Source of the DNA: Kiritimatiellia bacterium
Lineage (GTDB): Bacteria; Verrucomicrobiota; Kiritimatiellia; RFP12; UBA1067
DNA: 13,399 bases
Direction of reading: 5' to 3'
Assembly (NCBI GenBank): GCA_017405115.1
Contig: JAFRBA010000213.1
Coordinates: forward strand, 1-13,399
A model generated the notes under the pieces. It was not told the origin of the DNA and did not search any database. It saw only the letters and a program-made list of their open reading frames with translations. Shown here in pieces: positions 12,974 to 13,399 of the stretch. Each line of letters starts with the position of its first letter. Position 1 is the first letter of the stretch. The translations under genes were made by a program, and so were the position numbers.

Positions 12974-13399
12974 ACCTGTGTTGTGAAAAAAAGCTACTCC
13001 ACCACTTCTACTCCACCAATGGGACCCTTTGAGACTAATCGGTGACAACCTTTCGACCGAATCAACCAAGACGACAATCGAATTGAACCTCGCTGTCCTC
13101 AAGATTACGCATGAGGTGACGAGAACCAAGAAGCGGAAATGAGAGACGGAGAAGCGCAAGTTCGTTCATTAGATCGTACAGGTTGTATTCTGAAAGCATG
13201 GTGAAGAGTGTTGAGGGGATGAAGGTGGCGGCGAGCCACTCTTAACTCACAACATCTACATGCCCCGTAATCGGTCACTCAACTGCATGGTCAGGCTTTG
13301 GCCGTGTAGAAGTGGAGATGTGTAGAGAAAACGAGAGAGCTTGAAAGTTGAAAACATTCACAATGCATCACTTTCCTTACCCTTGGGTGGGGGTCTGGG
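12974..13399. other. Unassigned right-end sequence
   Basis: Only short open frames are present, none with a recognisable product. On the - strand an ATG at about 13199 opens MLSEYNLYDLMNELALLRL, which looks protein-like but stops after about 45 codons without a known family. A CCACTC/AACTCAC stretch near 13229-13250 and a relative of the 59-bp repeat (13301-13327) show that the intergenic repeat families continue here. Confidence 0.5.

Noticed and set aside
12854..13159. 101-codon open frame on the - strand at the right end
   Set aside because: It is antisense to the phosphonopyruvate decarboxylase remnant, starts at TTG without a ribosome-binding site, and has no family resemblance.

Overview
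The window is GC-rich and looks like accessory DNA from an uncultured glycan-degrading bacterium of the Planctomycetota-Verrucomicrobiota-Chlamydiota group, most likely Kiritimatiellota/Verrucomicrobiota. This is inferred from secreted repeat-rich proteins next to a CBM9-like/TIM-barrel glycosidase-like protein, and from the many short intergenic repeats; no marker gene fixes the taxon. All convincing genes are on the + strand.

Left half (about 80-7496): a tight three-gene cluster of secreted proteins with 14-16 bp gaps. Two tandem paralogues of about 630 residues with predicted beta-solenoid character are followed by a 1186-residue multidomain protein (CBM9-like, TIM barrel, discoidin-like, C-terminal beta domain). 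The first paralogue has a strong Shine-Dalgarno sequence and ATG whose frame passes through a run of 12 G inside the signal peptide. In this copy the frame is broken. With 10 or 13 G it would be restored, so the gene looks like a phase-variable surface protein currently OFF.

Middle (7497-10353): a gene-poor 700 bp stretch holds a 63-bp hairpin element, a near-consensus sigma70 promoter with an inverted-repeat operator, and a hairpin-rich block bounded by 16-bp direct repeats. It leads to an XRE regulator (antitoxin-like, no recognisable toxin), an unknown 185-residue beta-rich protein, a minimal DUF2235 alpha/beta hydrolase, and a zeta-toxin-type antitoxin whose toxin gene has lost its ATPase core. 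Three of these genes have no Shine-Dalgarno sequence and instead directly follow CT-rich microsatellite-like arrays. Two of those arrays begin inside the preceding gene and supply its last codons and stop.

Right part (10354-13399): a short RhuM-family gene lies between two copies of a 59-bp repeat. A DUF4062 / GHKL-ATPase / winged-helix protein follows, with a G-tract-encoded linker and paired 17-bp repeats upstream. A remnant of a phosphonopyruvate decarboxylase gene and unassigned sequence close the window. The pattern of broken genes, toxin-antitoxin pieces and repeats suggests a fast-changing island, with possible defence functions in the DUF2235 and DUF4062 loci.
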